This document shows, in pieces, positions 24,113-35,854 of a stretch of DNA of 64,000 nucleotides (within the stretch, counting starts at the first letter, position 1; the number at the start of each line of letters is the position of its first letter). The stretch covers positions 1 through 64,000 of the forward strand of contig SAXG01000071.1 of the NCBI GenBank assembly GCA_012932865.1, in the 5' to 3' direction. The notes under the pieces are model-generated. The model searched no databases, was not told where the DNA came from, and saw only the letters and a program-made list of their open reading frames with translations. Source of the stretch: Amylostereum areolatum (Eukaryota > Basidiomycota > Agaricomycetes > Russulales > Stereaceae). The translations under genes and the position numbers were made by a program.

Positions 24113-25359
24113 TCGAGTGGGACCGTGGGATGTTTTCTTGCTCTGACTTCGTAGATGTCTGAACGATTGTTTATTTGGCCTCATTGCTCGATTTCGTGTT
24201 TTATATGCTGCGCGGATTTTCGCCTCGTTGCTTTTGATTCACAGCTGTAAGTCTACGAGAAGTTAGCCACAAGGTTTGGGCTAAGACTGATTTCACCCAC
24301 GTTTTTATTAGAATTATGATGTATCAATATACCACGATTCGCTTGCTATTCGTCACGTTTGGCCAGACGGTGAGTATAGACATCAATCCGCATGTGACCC
24401 AGACGCGATCCTTGCGAATTGTCGGGTTCCACGATGTTCGAACACGAGAAGAACGTGATACATTGTGAGGTCAACACCCTACGTTCTATAAACAAGAACC
24501 GACTTCCGGCGTATGTGCGAAACCTCCAATACTACAAGGCGATCGACGGCGCTTCCTGCGACGCGAGTCATGCCACGCAGACACGCGAAGAAGACGAGGA
24601 CGTACGAAGATGAGGAGTCTCAAAGGCGTCTAAGGTGCTGTCTGGTCGCGAATTTCCGACCTTGGCTGCAGATCCGCACATACCCAGGAGGAAAAGCTGA
24701 AACGCTTTCTGCACAAACGAAATAGCATAGGCAGTCACAAGTGAACAAGATAAATGGTGATTGCTCACGAACTTGCTCTCGTTGTAAGCGCGTTGGCTGC
24801 CCGTCCAAAAATACACACCATCAGCCGTCCGTCAACCAGCAAAAGACGACCAACGCACACATCTGCCGTACGCGAACTCGGAAGGCACTCACGCCTTCCT
24901 CGCCGTCGATGAGGCTCTCTCCACATTCGCCTCATCAGAATGTCACACCAGCTGTAAAACTGAAAAACCCGCGGGCACGCTAACGGTCTTGACGAGCACG
25001 AAAGTGGCGGGATGCCATTCCTGTCGCGGTGGAGATACTTCGCGCGTACGGTGGTGGCAGTTCGGCGCGCCTTCCAAAGGGGGCAGTGGTTTGGTCGAGT
25101 TTCCGTGAGGTCTTCGGAGGCTTCGTCGCCCCGGCCATACAATTGTGTTGTCCTTGGGGGGAGGAGCCCGGCACGATGCTTCAACAAAACCTACAGACAA
25201 GAAATGAAGAGGTCGCCCTCTCACAAGTGCTCCCTGGAGCTCGAAGGAGATGGTCCTATAAACGAGAACGCGTTAAATTCGGAGTCCCGTCGTTGCATCG
25301 CCACATCGTTCGATGCAGTCCTCGCCGACGCCGCTCTCTTCCGACGTCACAGCGGAACC
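24113..25359. other. Gene-free stretch of arm A beyond the TOM1 fragment
   Basis: No conserved frame on either strand. It occupies the place where the HECT half of TOM1 would lie if that gene were complete. Confidence 0.4.
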
Positions 25360-28300
25360 ACCGATGACGTCTTCGATTGCCTGAAGAATATCCTGTTGTC
25401 TCCCAGAACCTCCGAAAAACCGACCTCCCACCTCGAGGATTCGACCTGCCTTGCCCTGATGACTGACCTCCGGGGAGTGCTGGCTCTTCTATGAGAAGCG
25501 GGTGTGTTACGTTCTCGACTGGCTGAGCTCCCCGCGGACGTCCTGAAATTTCTATGTCATCATCGCCTACGATGATTATAAGTGGCATTCGGCTCCGTTA
25601 ACGAGTATGGGCTCACCATCCGCACGAAGCCTTGGCGCGTGCAACCAGCCAGTAATGACGATGTTCCCTCCGGCATGTGTACCCATGAAGCCTGGAAGAC
25701 CCTCGGGAATACCAGGGATAAAGCGGAATATATCTCCTGGACATTCTTGACTATCAAGCATCCGGAGTTCGGCATCGAGCCTACGACTGAATGTTAGTCC
25801 CATATCATACTAAGAGCCCTTGAGAATATACATACTCATCGTCCGAGCCCATGCCGCCGTCCTCTTCTCCATTCACCTTGGAAGGTTGGAAGTTCGACTA
25901 GCAAATACTTCTGTCAATAGCGCTCGACAAATTTGCATGTATAACGTACCTTCACCTTGGTCGTTATCGCCTTCTTCGTCCATCATGTTCACCATCGCCT
26001 TGCCAGAAGCCGTCATGTTCTTGTTTAGCAAAACATGTTAGGAAGGGAAAGTGGTAAATGAGGCTTCGTCATCGTCATCTTCTTCGTCGCCGTCGTCCTC
26101 GTCAGCTTCTTCAACATGCGTATGAGCATGCGCTTCCTCCTCTTCCACCAGGTTACCCTTGTCCTCATCCTCGTCTTCGTCCTGCCATCCCTCCTCCTCA
26201 TCACCTGATTCACTTATTGCGTCTTCGTCGTCCTCGCCGACGTCGCTCTCTTCCGACGTATCTTCGCTCCCCGTGCCTTCGCCGAAGTCCATCTCGACGT
26301 TTTCGTCCTCCTCGCCTTCATCTTCATCCATGTCTCCATCAGCAAACTGGTCCTCCATCTCCTGTGGGAAGAGTGGTTAGTCTGCGATGGATTCCACACC
26401 AAACCAAGACTTACGCCGCCGAACCTAAAAAGACGTCACAATGTCAGGAGACGCAACGGGAGAACGATAAGTCACTTACATCCCAAGCTACGAGTTCCGA
26501 TAAAGGTCCGGAGTCTCCTCACGGTTGGAGCGATCATCGTCCTCGTCATCTTCGTCCGGCATATTCTCGTCCTCGCCCTTGACCTTTGCGTCTTCTGGTC
26601 CTTTGGTCTTGTCCGACGCCCGACTCATCTTGATGGCAATCTTGGACCTATAAAGGGGATTATAACACCGAAGAATCATGCAGGAGAGTGGGGACTTACA
26701 GCAACTCGAGCAGCTTTAGGACCGAAGCCACGAGCCCACGAACGTTGGGGGAATTCAAGTCAACTTCTGCCAGTGCGTTGGCAAGCGTGGCCACGATGTT
26801 CTTCTCGAGCATGATCTTCGCTAGATGGGTCGGAACATCCTCCACTGGCTTGCGTGCGTTTGAGCTGACGTTGAAGCGCACGGTGAGCAGACGAAGGCAC
26901 AGATCCGCCAATGCGAGCAGTCGTCCGTATCGTGCGTCGACCGAGTCGGAAGGGTACGGATTTTTGATAGCCCTACTAACGCCCTCTAGTACGAACTTCC
27001 GGACGGAGACGAGCTCAGGCGAAACATCCTTGGAGTCTGGAGTTGTTGCGGTGTCCACGCAGAGCGCTACAATAACGGACATGGCCCAATTTCAAAGGTG
27101 AATGCGTTTGCGAGAGTCGGGCCCGGACTCTGAGTTCAGCGTGCCAAATGTGATGATCTCCGATAGCAGGAACTGCAAGGCCACGGGGTAAGCTCGTTGA
27201 CTTCTTCTTGGACGAGTACGAGAGGAAGTCAACCTTGCACGAGTCGTAAGAGAGGAGGAGCTCTGTCAAGCACTGCATCAAGAAGCCGCAATAGTAGAGG
27301 TCGAGACTATCTTGCGGATGCGCAGTCCGCGTCCTTGGGAGTGTCCGCACTTGAACTTGCTTGGGCGCCCGTCAGGATTGAAATCCCAGAGCTGCCGGCA
27401 CCCGAGGCGGCGTTTTCCGTTGCCTGGGACGAGGGGGGGTTGACACTCGTCATTAGCTCTCCGATGAGGAAACGGACCACGCTCCCAAGGTAATCCGGGG
27501 GGAGACGAGAGAGAGCCGAGAACGGGTTGATCTACCAACATCGGCGCATTGAGAAAGGGCATCTGGGGAAGGCTCCGACTCTGTTTCTTGTGGCGGCCGC
27601 TACATCAATCCTTGAGCATGATGTGGTTAGGGACAGAAAATGGCCGATCGAGTCTTGCAAGAGAGTCTGTGACCTCGAGGAAGGCCTTCGAGTGGCGTAA
27701 AGCGCGTGCGTTGCTCGCGTGGACATACGTTGGCACATCTACGACTTTGGAGCGGGGGTGGGAGCTGAACCGCTGGACCTCTTGACGCATGATGGAGCAC
27801 ACCGTGGAGGGATCCTCTATAACATGGCGAAGGATGATAGCGATGTATGGACTGGCTTCCCCCAACGCCTCCGGTAGATGACTTGAGACTCTGGAGGAGA
27901 AGCTGGACGCCACCAACGCTTCACGAACTCGAGGGCCATGAAATGATCTCGGGTGATGATTACGAGAAGGCGGAGTGATGAAAGCAAGTCGTCTCTGGGA
28001 AAGCCTGAGACCGAGAAGACGCATGCAGAAATCGAAAAGGACAATGCGAGGCGCGAATGATGTAGGCGCCTCGCTCAACACAAGGGCTAGAAGTCTGCAT
28101 CGAACAGCAAGCGGCTGCTCTTGGACATCGTGAGCGTGAGACGAGAACGCCTTGACATCGCGAATCGATAGCTTGATGGATTCTTTCTGGAAGCCGCCCA
28201 CACGACCAATGAACGCGTTGTGGACGTCGAAAATTAAAGAGGGGTGCTCGTCGACCAACGCAAGGCAAGACTGCCAACATCACACATTCAGGACCTCCCT

Positions 28301-29285
28301 GCCGGCGTTGAGCTCCTCTCGCCACTGTTCTGCAGTCTTGACAAGCTCCTTGGCCCTTCAGGTTGTGGGTCTGGATCTACGGCTATTTCCCGTTCCTGCC
28401 TTCGTCTCCACCTCTGCCTCCATTTCTGCCTCTGCGGGAGCAGGGATCCTCTGTTGAAGTTGGTTCAACATCCGGGATAACGGCATCATGGACCGCCTCG
28501 GCCCGTCGCTTCAGGGGCCGGTGTGTTGTCGCCGCTTGCAGCTGGCGTATCCTCATACATCGTGGTATCAACTGTGGGCTCGGCAAGCCGGTCGAGAGGG
28601 TTGGTGAAAGCGAGAGGGGTTCGCGAGAAGGAGCTCCGTCGCCGCATTGACGTGATTCTGCGTCCGAGTGAGAGCGCGCTCCACTGCCCATCTCAGCACT
28701 TGCTGGATGCGAGACTCGTTCGGTACGTGAGGCCAGAACGACCAGCCAACCACCGACTGGCATTGGCTCCGCGGCAATATCCGTTTGACCCTCTTCTCCT
28801 TCGCCGCCGACTATCTCCAAGATGACTTGAACCACCGATCGGATTAAACCACTTGGTGCCGATACAAGCCAGGATGCAGTCCATGGATCACGAATGAGAG
28901 GTAAGATGGCCAGACGGTGTTTGACCAGGAAGTTTGTGTGGCTCGAAATAGTCCGGGTCGCCCTCCTTCTTCTCTCTGTTGATCAAAAGGGTAGTCTGTG
29001 GAGACTCGAAGATAGGCTTCGTCGAGCCCACAGGGTGAAGGAAGTGGAGGGCAACCTTGATACTGCCGAAAGCATTGCTGATATCGTGGGTAAGCGTCTC
29101 TGGACGCTCGGATTCCTTGATGTTGTTGACCTCCTCGACGATGGCCATGAAACGGCGGCAGACGAAAATCAGGGCGTTCATGCCTCCGTTGCGATAAAAC
29201 GAGATGGCATGCAACGTGGCGGACGTGGAGCGTTCCGCTCATCCTTCGGACAGAACACCAGAAAACATGGCCTCCGGCATCTGCT
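25360..29285 (-). pseudogene. Internal fragment of TOM1/HUWE1 E3 ubiquitin ligase, arm A copy
   Basis: Recognisable HUWE1/Tom1 blocks in order: AISFYRNGGMNALIFVCRRF, DYFEPH with WTASWLVSAPSGL, a broken UBA region (ALTRTQNHVNAATELLLANP), SLALRLVDEHPSLIFDVHNA, CGFLMQCLTELLLSYDSCKV, PTHLAKIMLEKNIVATLANA, a long Asp/Glu tract at 26050-26360 and GFMGTHAGGNIVITGWLHAP with GDDDIEISGRPRGAQPVE near the end. The N-terminal armadillo start and the whole catalytic HECT domain are absent. This copy has extra one-base indels compared with arm B, several in homopolymers (for example near 27590 and 28700). It cannot encode a ligase. Confidence 0.8.
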
Positions 29286-29291
29286 CTTGAT

Positions 29292-29606
29292 TACACCCGG
29301 GTTCTCCTATTTCCCCGCTTCGCAAGCTCGATGTATTGTTGATAGGCTTGGTAGGCGGCCTCGACGAGGTCGTCCTTCTTGCCGGAGAGGATGGGACCAG
29401 GAATGCCATCGTTGAACCCGGAGTTTGCTGTGCACTAGCGTCGGCAGGTAGGCAGAAAGTGAAGGGGAACAAGCTTACCCCAGCCAACGTGCGCAGAGCT
29501 TCGCGGTACAATCCATGGCCATGGCCGCCTCGTGCGAGCCGTAATCCCTCACGATAACCCCGAAACACCGACTTCTTCTTCCCAGCGCCGACCGTCGCCT
29601 TGTCCA
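29292..29606 (-). CDS. Small unassigned two-exon gene, arm A copy
   Basis: Mirror of 57820-58134. The first exon starts MDKATVGAGKKKSV; a T-run is one base longer than in arm B, which shifts the frame here. The second exon reads GIPGPILSGKKDDLVEAAYQ and AYQQYIELAKRG. Family unknown. It directly abuts the TOM1 fragment. Confidence 0.35.
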
Positions 29607-29934
29607 TAACTCCACACAAGATGGCTGCTCGGAAAGTTGAACGTCTGATCTACACGGCTTCGCACGAGGCTCCTCGCACGAGCGCGGTTAACCCTGTGGA
29701 CTGATTTTGCCCTGATATATCAGAGGCGCGCGCATCAGGAATCTCATGCAGAAAGGAGGAAAAGAAAAGGACGCACGACAGGAGTTCCGACGCACAGTAA
29801 CAGTGCATGCTGCGGCTCGGTTGATTGGTAGATTTCATGGCGCATAGCGTTCTGCGAGTAGACGCCTGCATGCACGACTAAATGTCAACGCTGGTTTAAG
29901 AAGAGGATATACGGACGTACAAGTTGGAGAGACT

Positions 29935-30177
29935 TTACAGCGCGCTGCAGACTTCTTTCGCGATCGACTCGTCGTCCTTATCCCCGCCCTGAACTGGCGT
30001 GGCTTTTCAATGGCTCGAATCTGGACATCATGAGCCCAGATGGGTGATGGACACTGACATGACGAGGGCGACGAAGGTGCCTAAAAACTGTCTGAAGGTT
30101 TAAAGGTTTAGATAACAAGACACGACATGCACCGACAGAATGTTATTCCACTGGTTCTTTCCGATGAATTTGATCAT
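29935..30177 (-). CDS. Possible tiny three-exon membrane peptide gene, arm A copy
   Basis: Mirror of 57250-57492; see that entry. The start is MIKFIGKNQWNNILS and the last exon ends DKDDESIAKEVCSAL before TAA at 29935. Confidence 0.3.
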
Positions 30178-30344
30178 AGTCCCGTCATGAATGAGCTGTA
30201 CGAAGGGAGATGCGAGAGATGCACCAAGAGAAATGCGTGAAGTGAATTGACTACAAGCCAGACTGAATTCGGAGCACGTGACCTTGCTGAGAATTCGGAA
30301 GCGAAAGCCTTATTAAGCAATTGTCTCTGACCAGCTGGCCTCCT

Positions 30345-30598
30345 TGGAACCCACTCCACCGTGCACGACTGCTGGGTTACCGTCGGCGACGACAGTGGCA
30401 AACGACATCGCTTCCTCGTCTCTTGCACTCTCCGCCCTCAAACTACGATCAACTACGCCATCCAGTCACGCTTTCCTGAACTTCCTCCGTGGTCTGGGGA
30501 GGTTGTCGTTATGGCTATCGGGACGAAGAATCGGGTGGTGGGTTTGAGAGGGCGCGCTCAAGTCGCTCTGGCCGATGCTGCCGTGCGGATGTGCGTCT
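30345..30598 (+). CDS. Unassigned exon, arm A copy (WVTVGDDSG protein)
   Basis: An open stretch reads VHDCWVTVGDDSGKRHRFLV, TINYAIQSRFPELPPWSGEV and VVGLRGRAQVALADAAVRM, then a GTGCGT donor. The start codon is not visible and probably lies in another exon. Just before VHDCW arm A lacks two bases present in arm B (CCACCGTGC versus CCACCAGTGC). The regular pattern and the same residues in both arms suggest a real exon, but no family is recognised. Confidence 0.4.
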
Positions 30599-31600
30599 GT
30601 TCCCCCTCTTTCCTCACGGCGCATCTCAAATTTGACGCGATTCTAGGTTTCTTTTACGCGTGCAGACCGACCTCTCCACCGTGGAAGGCCTCAACTGGCC
30701 TCTCGACATCCCAACGGACATATGATCACGATGTGGCTCGCGTCTCTTCCCCCTTACGTCGAGCTACGAGTAGACACAATGGATCCTTTCGTTTGTATCG
30801 TTCACGCACGCTCGAGGAGCGACGACCGTAGTAAATGAACTCTGTTTATACCTCCGACCTAAGATCATGCAAGCGAATGTGGGGTCATGCGTAGATTGAG
30901 GCGGGTAGATGAGCATGTGCATAGGAGATGGAGGTAGGTAGATAGGTGCACGAGGGAACGATGTAGGCAACTCGGATACAGTGTGCATTTCATGACACAG
31001 CTCGGCCGTGCCGATGCGAGTCGAAAGCAATGGAGGAAGAAAACAGAAGGGAAGGGTTTAAATAGATAACCCACAAGGCCATCCTCAGTGTATGGCACCT
31101 GCATCGAGCCCACCCAGTCACAACGGTATCGTCCCTCTTGTCATCCACGCCATCCACCATGCCTCCGTAACATCTTCCACGCAGGGCATCTTCCGCCGCC
31201 GCCACGGCGGCTACAGCTTGAAGCGCACAGATGGGAACGTGACGAGATCCAGATCGGAACAACAGTATAGGAAGCACTTCTATGAGGCCGAAGGCTTTGG
31301 CTCCGTGTCGCCTGCCGGATTCTCGAAGATGCGTGACGGCGAGGCCCTCGTGAACCGGAAGGGACCAACGGGGCGACCACGTCCACGACGATTTGTACCT
31401 GACAAGGGGAACGCGCGCGGAAGTGTCCGCAGAAGTGTCGGATCCAGGATCGAGGCTACACGACTGTTGGCACCAGAGAAAGACGGCAAAGAGCAGATAC
31501 GGCACGTACGTTTGTCCTGTGGGAGTCACGATCCTGCAAGAGGGATGAAATGGCGACTTGGAAATGCTGGCCGAATCGACGAGGGTACAAGCGCAAACGG

Positions 31601-31857
31601 ATGGTCTGCCGGAGCCTGTGGGGATCACCGTGAGGACGAGAGGAGAAAGAAATTGAAGATAAAGAGGAAAAGAAAGATATTGCACCAGGTCGACGACGGG
31701 GGCCAGCACCACTCGACGCACGCCAACACGGAATTCATAAGAAAGCCATGCGACGCGCGACCTGCATGCGCGCGGCACACGACCGAGGTCGCATGCCAGC
31801 GAGCACACACACTTGAGAGTGGTGGGGCGAGGGCGGGAGCAGGGACGAAAGAAGGTG
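31601..31857. repeat. Direct repeat unit 1 of arm A
   Basis: About 257 bp that recur at 31995-32256 in the same orientation with few differences, beginning at a CCGGAGCCTGTGG block and ending GGGAGCAGGGACGAAAGAAG. Confidence 0.8.
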
Positions 31858-31994
31858 GCGACGACGTACGAGGACGGCAAGGACGACGAGGTCAAACAGC
31901 AGTGGCAGCGGTTTGGGCGACGGCGGCGACGGTCACGGTCCTCGTTTGCGAGGCGAGAATCCTGGCCGAACGTTTGCGCTTGTGCCCCCGACGA

Positions 31995-32256
31995 GATGGT
32001 CGTCCGGAGCCTGTGGGGGTCACCGCGAGGACGAGAGGAGAAGAAGAAGAAATTGAAGATAAAGAGGAAAAGAAAGATATTGCACCAGGTCGACGACGGG
32101 GGCCAGCACCATTCGACGCACGCCGACACGGAATTCATAAGAAAGCCATGCGACGCGCGACCTGCATGCGCGCGGCACACGACCGAGGTCGCATGCCAGC
32201 GAGCACACACACTTGAAAGTGGTGGGGCGAGGGCGGGAGCAGGGACGAAAGAAGGT
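31995..32256. repeat. Direct repeat unit 2 of arm A
   Basis: Second copy of 31601-31857, about 140 bp apart. Long frames run through both copies on both strands, so I make no coding call. Confidence 0.8.
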
Positions 32257-33061
32257 ACTTAGCGACGACCGAGGACAGGAGATTCCCACGCGCCATGCCG
32301 GCGGTGGTCTAAACCGGAGATCCCCGCGCGCTGGCGCAGGCGCAGGCGCACTGGCAGTGGCAATCGCTTCTCGTCATCGTCGTCCTCGACCTCGAGCATC
32401 GGTCCCACGGCACATCCGACACCGCGAATTGCGGCTTTCGCGACAGCTCCCAGGCAGAGCACCGCATGCCTGCGCGAGCTCGCCTGCCTTTGCGTTAGCT
32501 ATTCGTAGTCGGTCGACTCGGTCGCCGTCGTGGTTCCTATCTGGCTCTTCTCCACTTTTCCTTCCGCCCCTCGTCATCAGAAAATTGGACGTTTTCCTCT
32601 CACCACATGTCGCATTGTGCGGTCCAGGTTAGTCTTAGTCCAGGGTCTTCCTCAGCCGCGCTTAGATTCGGACGCCAATGCTCATCATCCCCCAGGTCTT
32701 TTCTACGCACGTCAACGACGACGTATCATCTCCTGTCGACCGTTCCGTCGCCTATTTCTCTCAAGTTCTGCTCGCTGGGCTGCTGGGCATCGGCGGCGCA
32801 CGTTCAGTGCTCAAACCACGGGAGAAGAAGTCTGCAGAGGCGGAAAGGCCGAAGAAGCAACCGCCGCTGTCAATGTCTGCGCGTCCGACGGCCTGAAAAA
32901 TCGACTCGTGACTGTCCAGGGACGGTGTCGGTGCACAATCGAATGTGACAAGAACGACGGCGGGACACTCGGCCGCGCCTCGTGTCCACGAAGTGATTAT
33001 AGCGAGTGGTAAGTGTCTGAACACGCTGCCGCTCGTCGAGCTCAACAACGCCGCCGCGGTC

Positions 33062-33070
33062 GTATAAAAA
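33062..33070 (+). promoter_or_regulatory. TATA box of the HMG-box gene, arm A
   Basis: TATAAAAAG lies 57 bp before the ATG at 33119 and only 19 bp before an upstream ATG at 33081. Usual TATA-to-start spacing places transcription start beyond 33081, which supports 33119 as the start codon. Confidence 0.55.
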
Positions 33071-33118
33071 GCAGCCCATAATGCCCCCAACTGGCACCCA
33101 CATTCGCTCAAGAACGAC

Positions 33119-34577
33119 ATGGCCGACCTCTACTATCCCATGGGCCTCTACGACCCTCACAACGGTACGCACACTCCCTTATCACACCCACGCCTCAAGG
33201 CAGATCCTGATCTCCCCCCCCTTCACAGATCCCCTGCTCACCACGTTCGCGGCGTGGTCATCCCAACCCTTGCAGTCATCCTGTCCCCCCGCCGGTCTTG
33301 GCCGGGACCAGTCCAAATGCGAGACAAGCACCCCGGATTTCTCTATCGATCTCGTGTCCCCCCCCGGTCTCTTCCGCGCGAGCCCCCCGACGCTTGACTC
33401 TTCCGTGCTCCCGCCTTGCGCGCCCAGCGACCCTTTCGACACTGACGGCGCTCGCGCTCGCTCTCTCCCCGGTCCCATACGAACTTCCAAAAACCAGGTC
33501 TTAGACCACGGCGCCCCTCCCGCCCATGTCCCGCGCCCTTCCAATTCTTTCATCCTCTTCCGCACAGAACTCTCGTCACGGTATCGAGACACCGTCAACT
33601 GCAGCAACCGCGACTTCAGCCGGTTTGCCTCCGGCGTATGGCGCTCGCTGTCGGACAAGGCCAAGGGAGCGTACAAGGAACGGGCCAAAGCGGCCAAAGC
33701 TGAACACGCTCGAAGACATCCCAACTACCGCTACTCGCCCAAACGACGCTCGAAGACGGGACAAAAATGCGACGATGCCTCGAAAGATACCTCCGGTGTG
33801 CAGGGCCTCCAGCTCGTCGAGCTTGTGACGCGAGAAGTCGAGGTCGCGAACGCGGGCCAGGGCGGTGACAGCGACGCCTTTCCCTCCGCTCTCACTGTGG
33901 AAAATAGTGCTCTACCCGTTAATGCGACAACCCCCTCCTCTTCTTTTTGTTCTTCGCCCTCTCCGCCCTCTCCGCCCTCTCCGCCCTCTCCACCCTCTCC
34001 ACCCTCTTTCCTCGCCCCTTCTTCCCCGTCCTGCCCCATATCCCCACCGTCCGTCTCTTCGCCGCCCGTTCCCCTCTCCCCCTGTGCCGCCGCCGAACCT
34101 TCTTCGCCGCCTTCCGAAGTGACTGCCTGCGATTCCCAGTGGGAGGCCTTCATCGCTGGACTCGCTGGCCAATACCATGACCAACGCGACGCCGCGTGGA
34201 CGTCCGCTCCCATCCCGCTCTCGCACCAGTCGCCTGGGTCCCCTGCCAACGAGCTGATCGAGCCGTACGACATCGACTGGGAGAAGGTCATGGCGGAGAT
34301 CATGGCGGGCCCTCCCGACACATCGTATACTGTCCAGCCGCCGCTTACCGCCAATGGCGCGGACGCTCCTCCCCTGCCCGTCGATGCACCCGCCGAGCAT
34401 CCGTCTTTCCCACTTCTCCCACTCGGAAGCACGGAGCTCGATTCTTCCGACTTTTGGTCCAGCGCGCTGTACCCCTCAGCCTTAAACGAATCGTTCGACG
34501 CCGTCCCGAGAAGCGCGAAAGTCGGCTCTCTCTTTGAAGACTTGTCTTGGACCGAGTTTCTCGCCCTTTTCGATTGA
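33119..34577 (+). CDS. HMG-box (SOX/MATA-HMG type) transcription factor, arm A copy
   Basis: Exon 1 (33119-33164) encodes MADLYYPMGLYDPHN. A 64-bp GT-AG intron follows and exon 2 (33229-34577) continues DPLLTTFAAW, giving about 464 residues. The HMG box covers roughly residues 117-187 (33531-33740): RPSNSFILFRTEL, FSRFASGVWRSLSDKAKGAY, HPNYRYSPKRR, the typical SOX/MATA-HMG pattern with a basic end. Downstream is a Ser-Pro-Pro repeat tract and an acidic, aromatic C terminus (DLSWTEFLALFD) that could activate transcription. It should bind DNA as a regulator; fungal proteins of this class include pheromone-response and mating-type factors, but I cannot say which. The arm B copy encodes the same protein. 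Confidence 0.8.
33958..34004. repeat. Coding nonamer minisatellite (Ser-Pro-Pro), arm A
   Basis: Five TCTCCRCCC-type nine-base units encode an SPP repeat in the HMG-box protein. Confidence 0.8.
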
Positions 34578-35854
34578 TTGGGGCCGTTGCCATTGCATAT
34601 GTCCCTTTTTTTTGGTCGTGCCCCTCTGCTTACTGCCTTCCTCGATATATTCGCCTCCACACCCCTCTCAAAATTTGTTCTTTTATTCCGACCCAAGCTA
34701 TGCAAGTGCGTCTCCCCGGTTTCTCTAGAACGCCGCAATGCCGCGATTTGCGTTTTCTTCGAAGGAAGGACCTAATATTTACCTCTTTTTTACTTCCCCT
34801 TTTGATGATCGATTCCAGCGGTATCCTTCTTCTCCCCACCTTTCGTGTCATATTTCACTCGTTGTGAGGCTATGTTTTCGTACCTCCCGCTTGCGTCGTG
34901 CGGCCTGTTTGTTAATACGGTCCTTCTGTCCCCCTATCTCGGTTTCACAGTGCTCATGCGTGCTCACCTTGCCCACTTACGTCGATCAAGATGGTGTGTA
35001 CGATGTGGCTTTTTCATTTTCTCACTGTATGTTACACGCGCAGCACGACCATGACTGCTAGCTGGAACTTCGGAGTGCTCGCACAGGTCTACCTTCGGAG
35101 TCGTGAGTCCTTTATTGGCACTTTCAAGGGTGATACTAGGACCCAATCCCGCTCCGGAATCTAGAATGACATAGGCCCCTGCCTCAGCAACTGTGGTTCC
35201 GGTTTTTCTCGCTGCGGTTCATATACCAAATCTTCAGAACCGCCTGCTCCCATCTGTGAAGTCTGGGAAGGCAGGGAGTTCGGCGACGACGAAGCCCTCC
35301 CCGCGAGCAATCTCTTTGACGTTTCGACCAAGCCCTGAATCGGTTGCCGTCGAGGGTGACGTCCTTCGTCCGCGATGCATTCAAGGAATTTGTCGGAAGC
35401 AGGAAAATCTCGTCATGGAGTAGCCCAACTGTCCACAGTGCTGCTCAGTGCAAGGCGGGCCCCCTATACCAACCTCCGGCGCTCCCAACTCCACGAGTCA
35501 CCAGATTGCATGGAGTATATTCACAGGGCTAATGTCATTTCGCATAATATGATCCCATTGTCCGCGTATAGATCATCCTTTTTATATACTCTTCGTTAGC
35601 AGGGATGCGTCCATACGCGCTTCGGCGGGTTATTTCACCTGAGCCACCATGACACTCATCTTTCACCTTCGGTCTGCTTAGCCATAATTCGTGTGTATCT
35701 GTTCATTTTCGAGAACATCGGCGGACCAATCGATCATCCTCTAATACTACCACCGGGAAGGATTGTGACTTGCTTTGATGGTGACAGCGACAATTGTATA
35801 AGTGGACATACGAGAAACACCGTTTTAATATCGTACACTGCAGCTGGTTGGACC

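Larger units (their letters stand above)
23415..35177 (+). repeat. Giant inverted repeat, arm A (at least 11.76 kb)
   Basis: Reverse complement of 52246-64000 over its whole visible length. Position p here pairs with about 87415 to 87427 minus p; this drift shows that only small indels accumulate. The inner edge is sharp: both arms share AGAATGACATAGGCC and diverge immediately after it. At the outer side, base 23415 pairs with the last base of the window, so the true end is unknown. Differences include substitutions (for example near 25380, 25178 and 26155) and one-base indels. The 1.9 kb around the HMG-box gene encodes the same proteins in all frames in both arms. Confidence 0.95.

Noticed and set aside
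31092..32216. Long overlapping frames on both strands (374 and 406 codons)
   Set aside because: They overlap the direct repeats, are of extreme Arg/Lys or Ser/Cys composition, and show no domain, so coding cannot be supported.
33731..34738. A 335-codon minus-strand frame, also in arm B
   Set aside because: Antisense shadow of the HMG-box gene; Gly/Glu runs come from the complement of the Ser-Pro-Pro tract.
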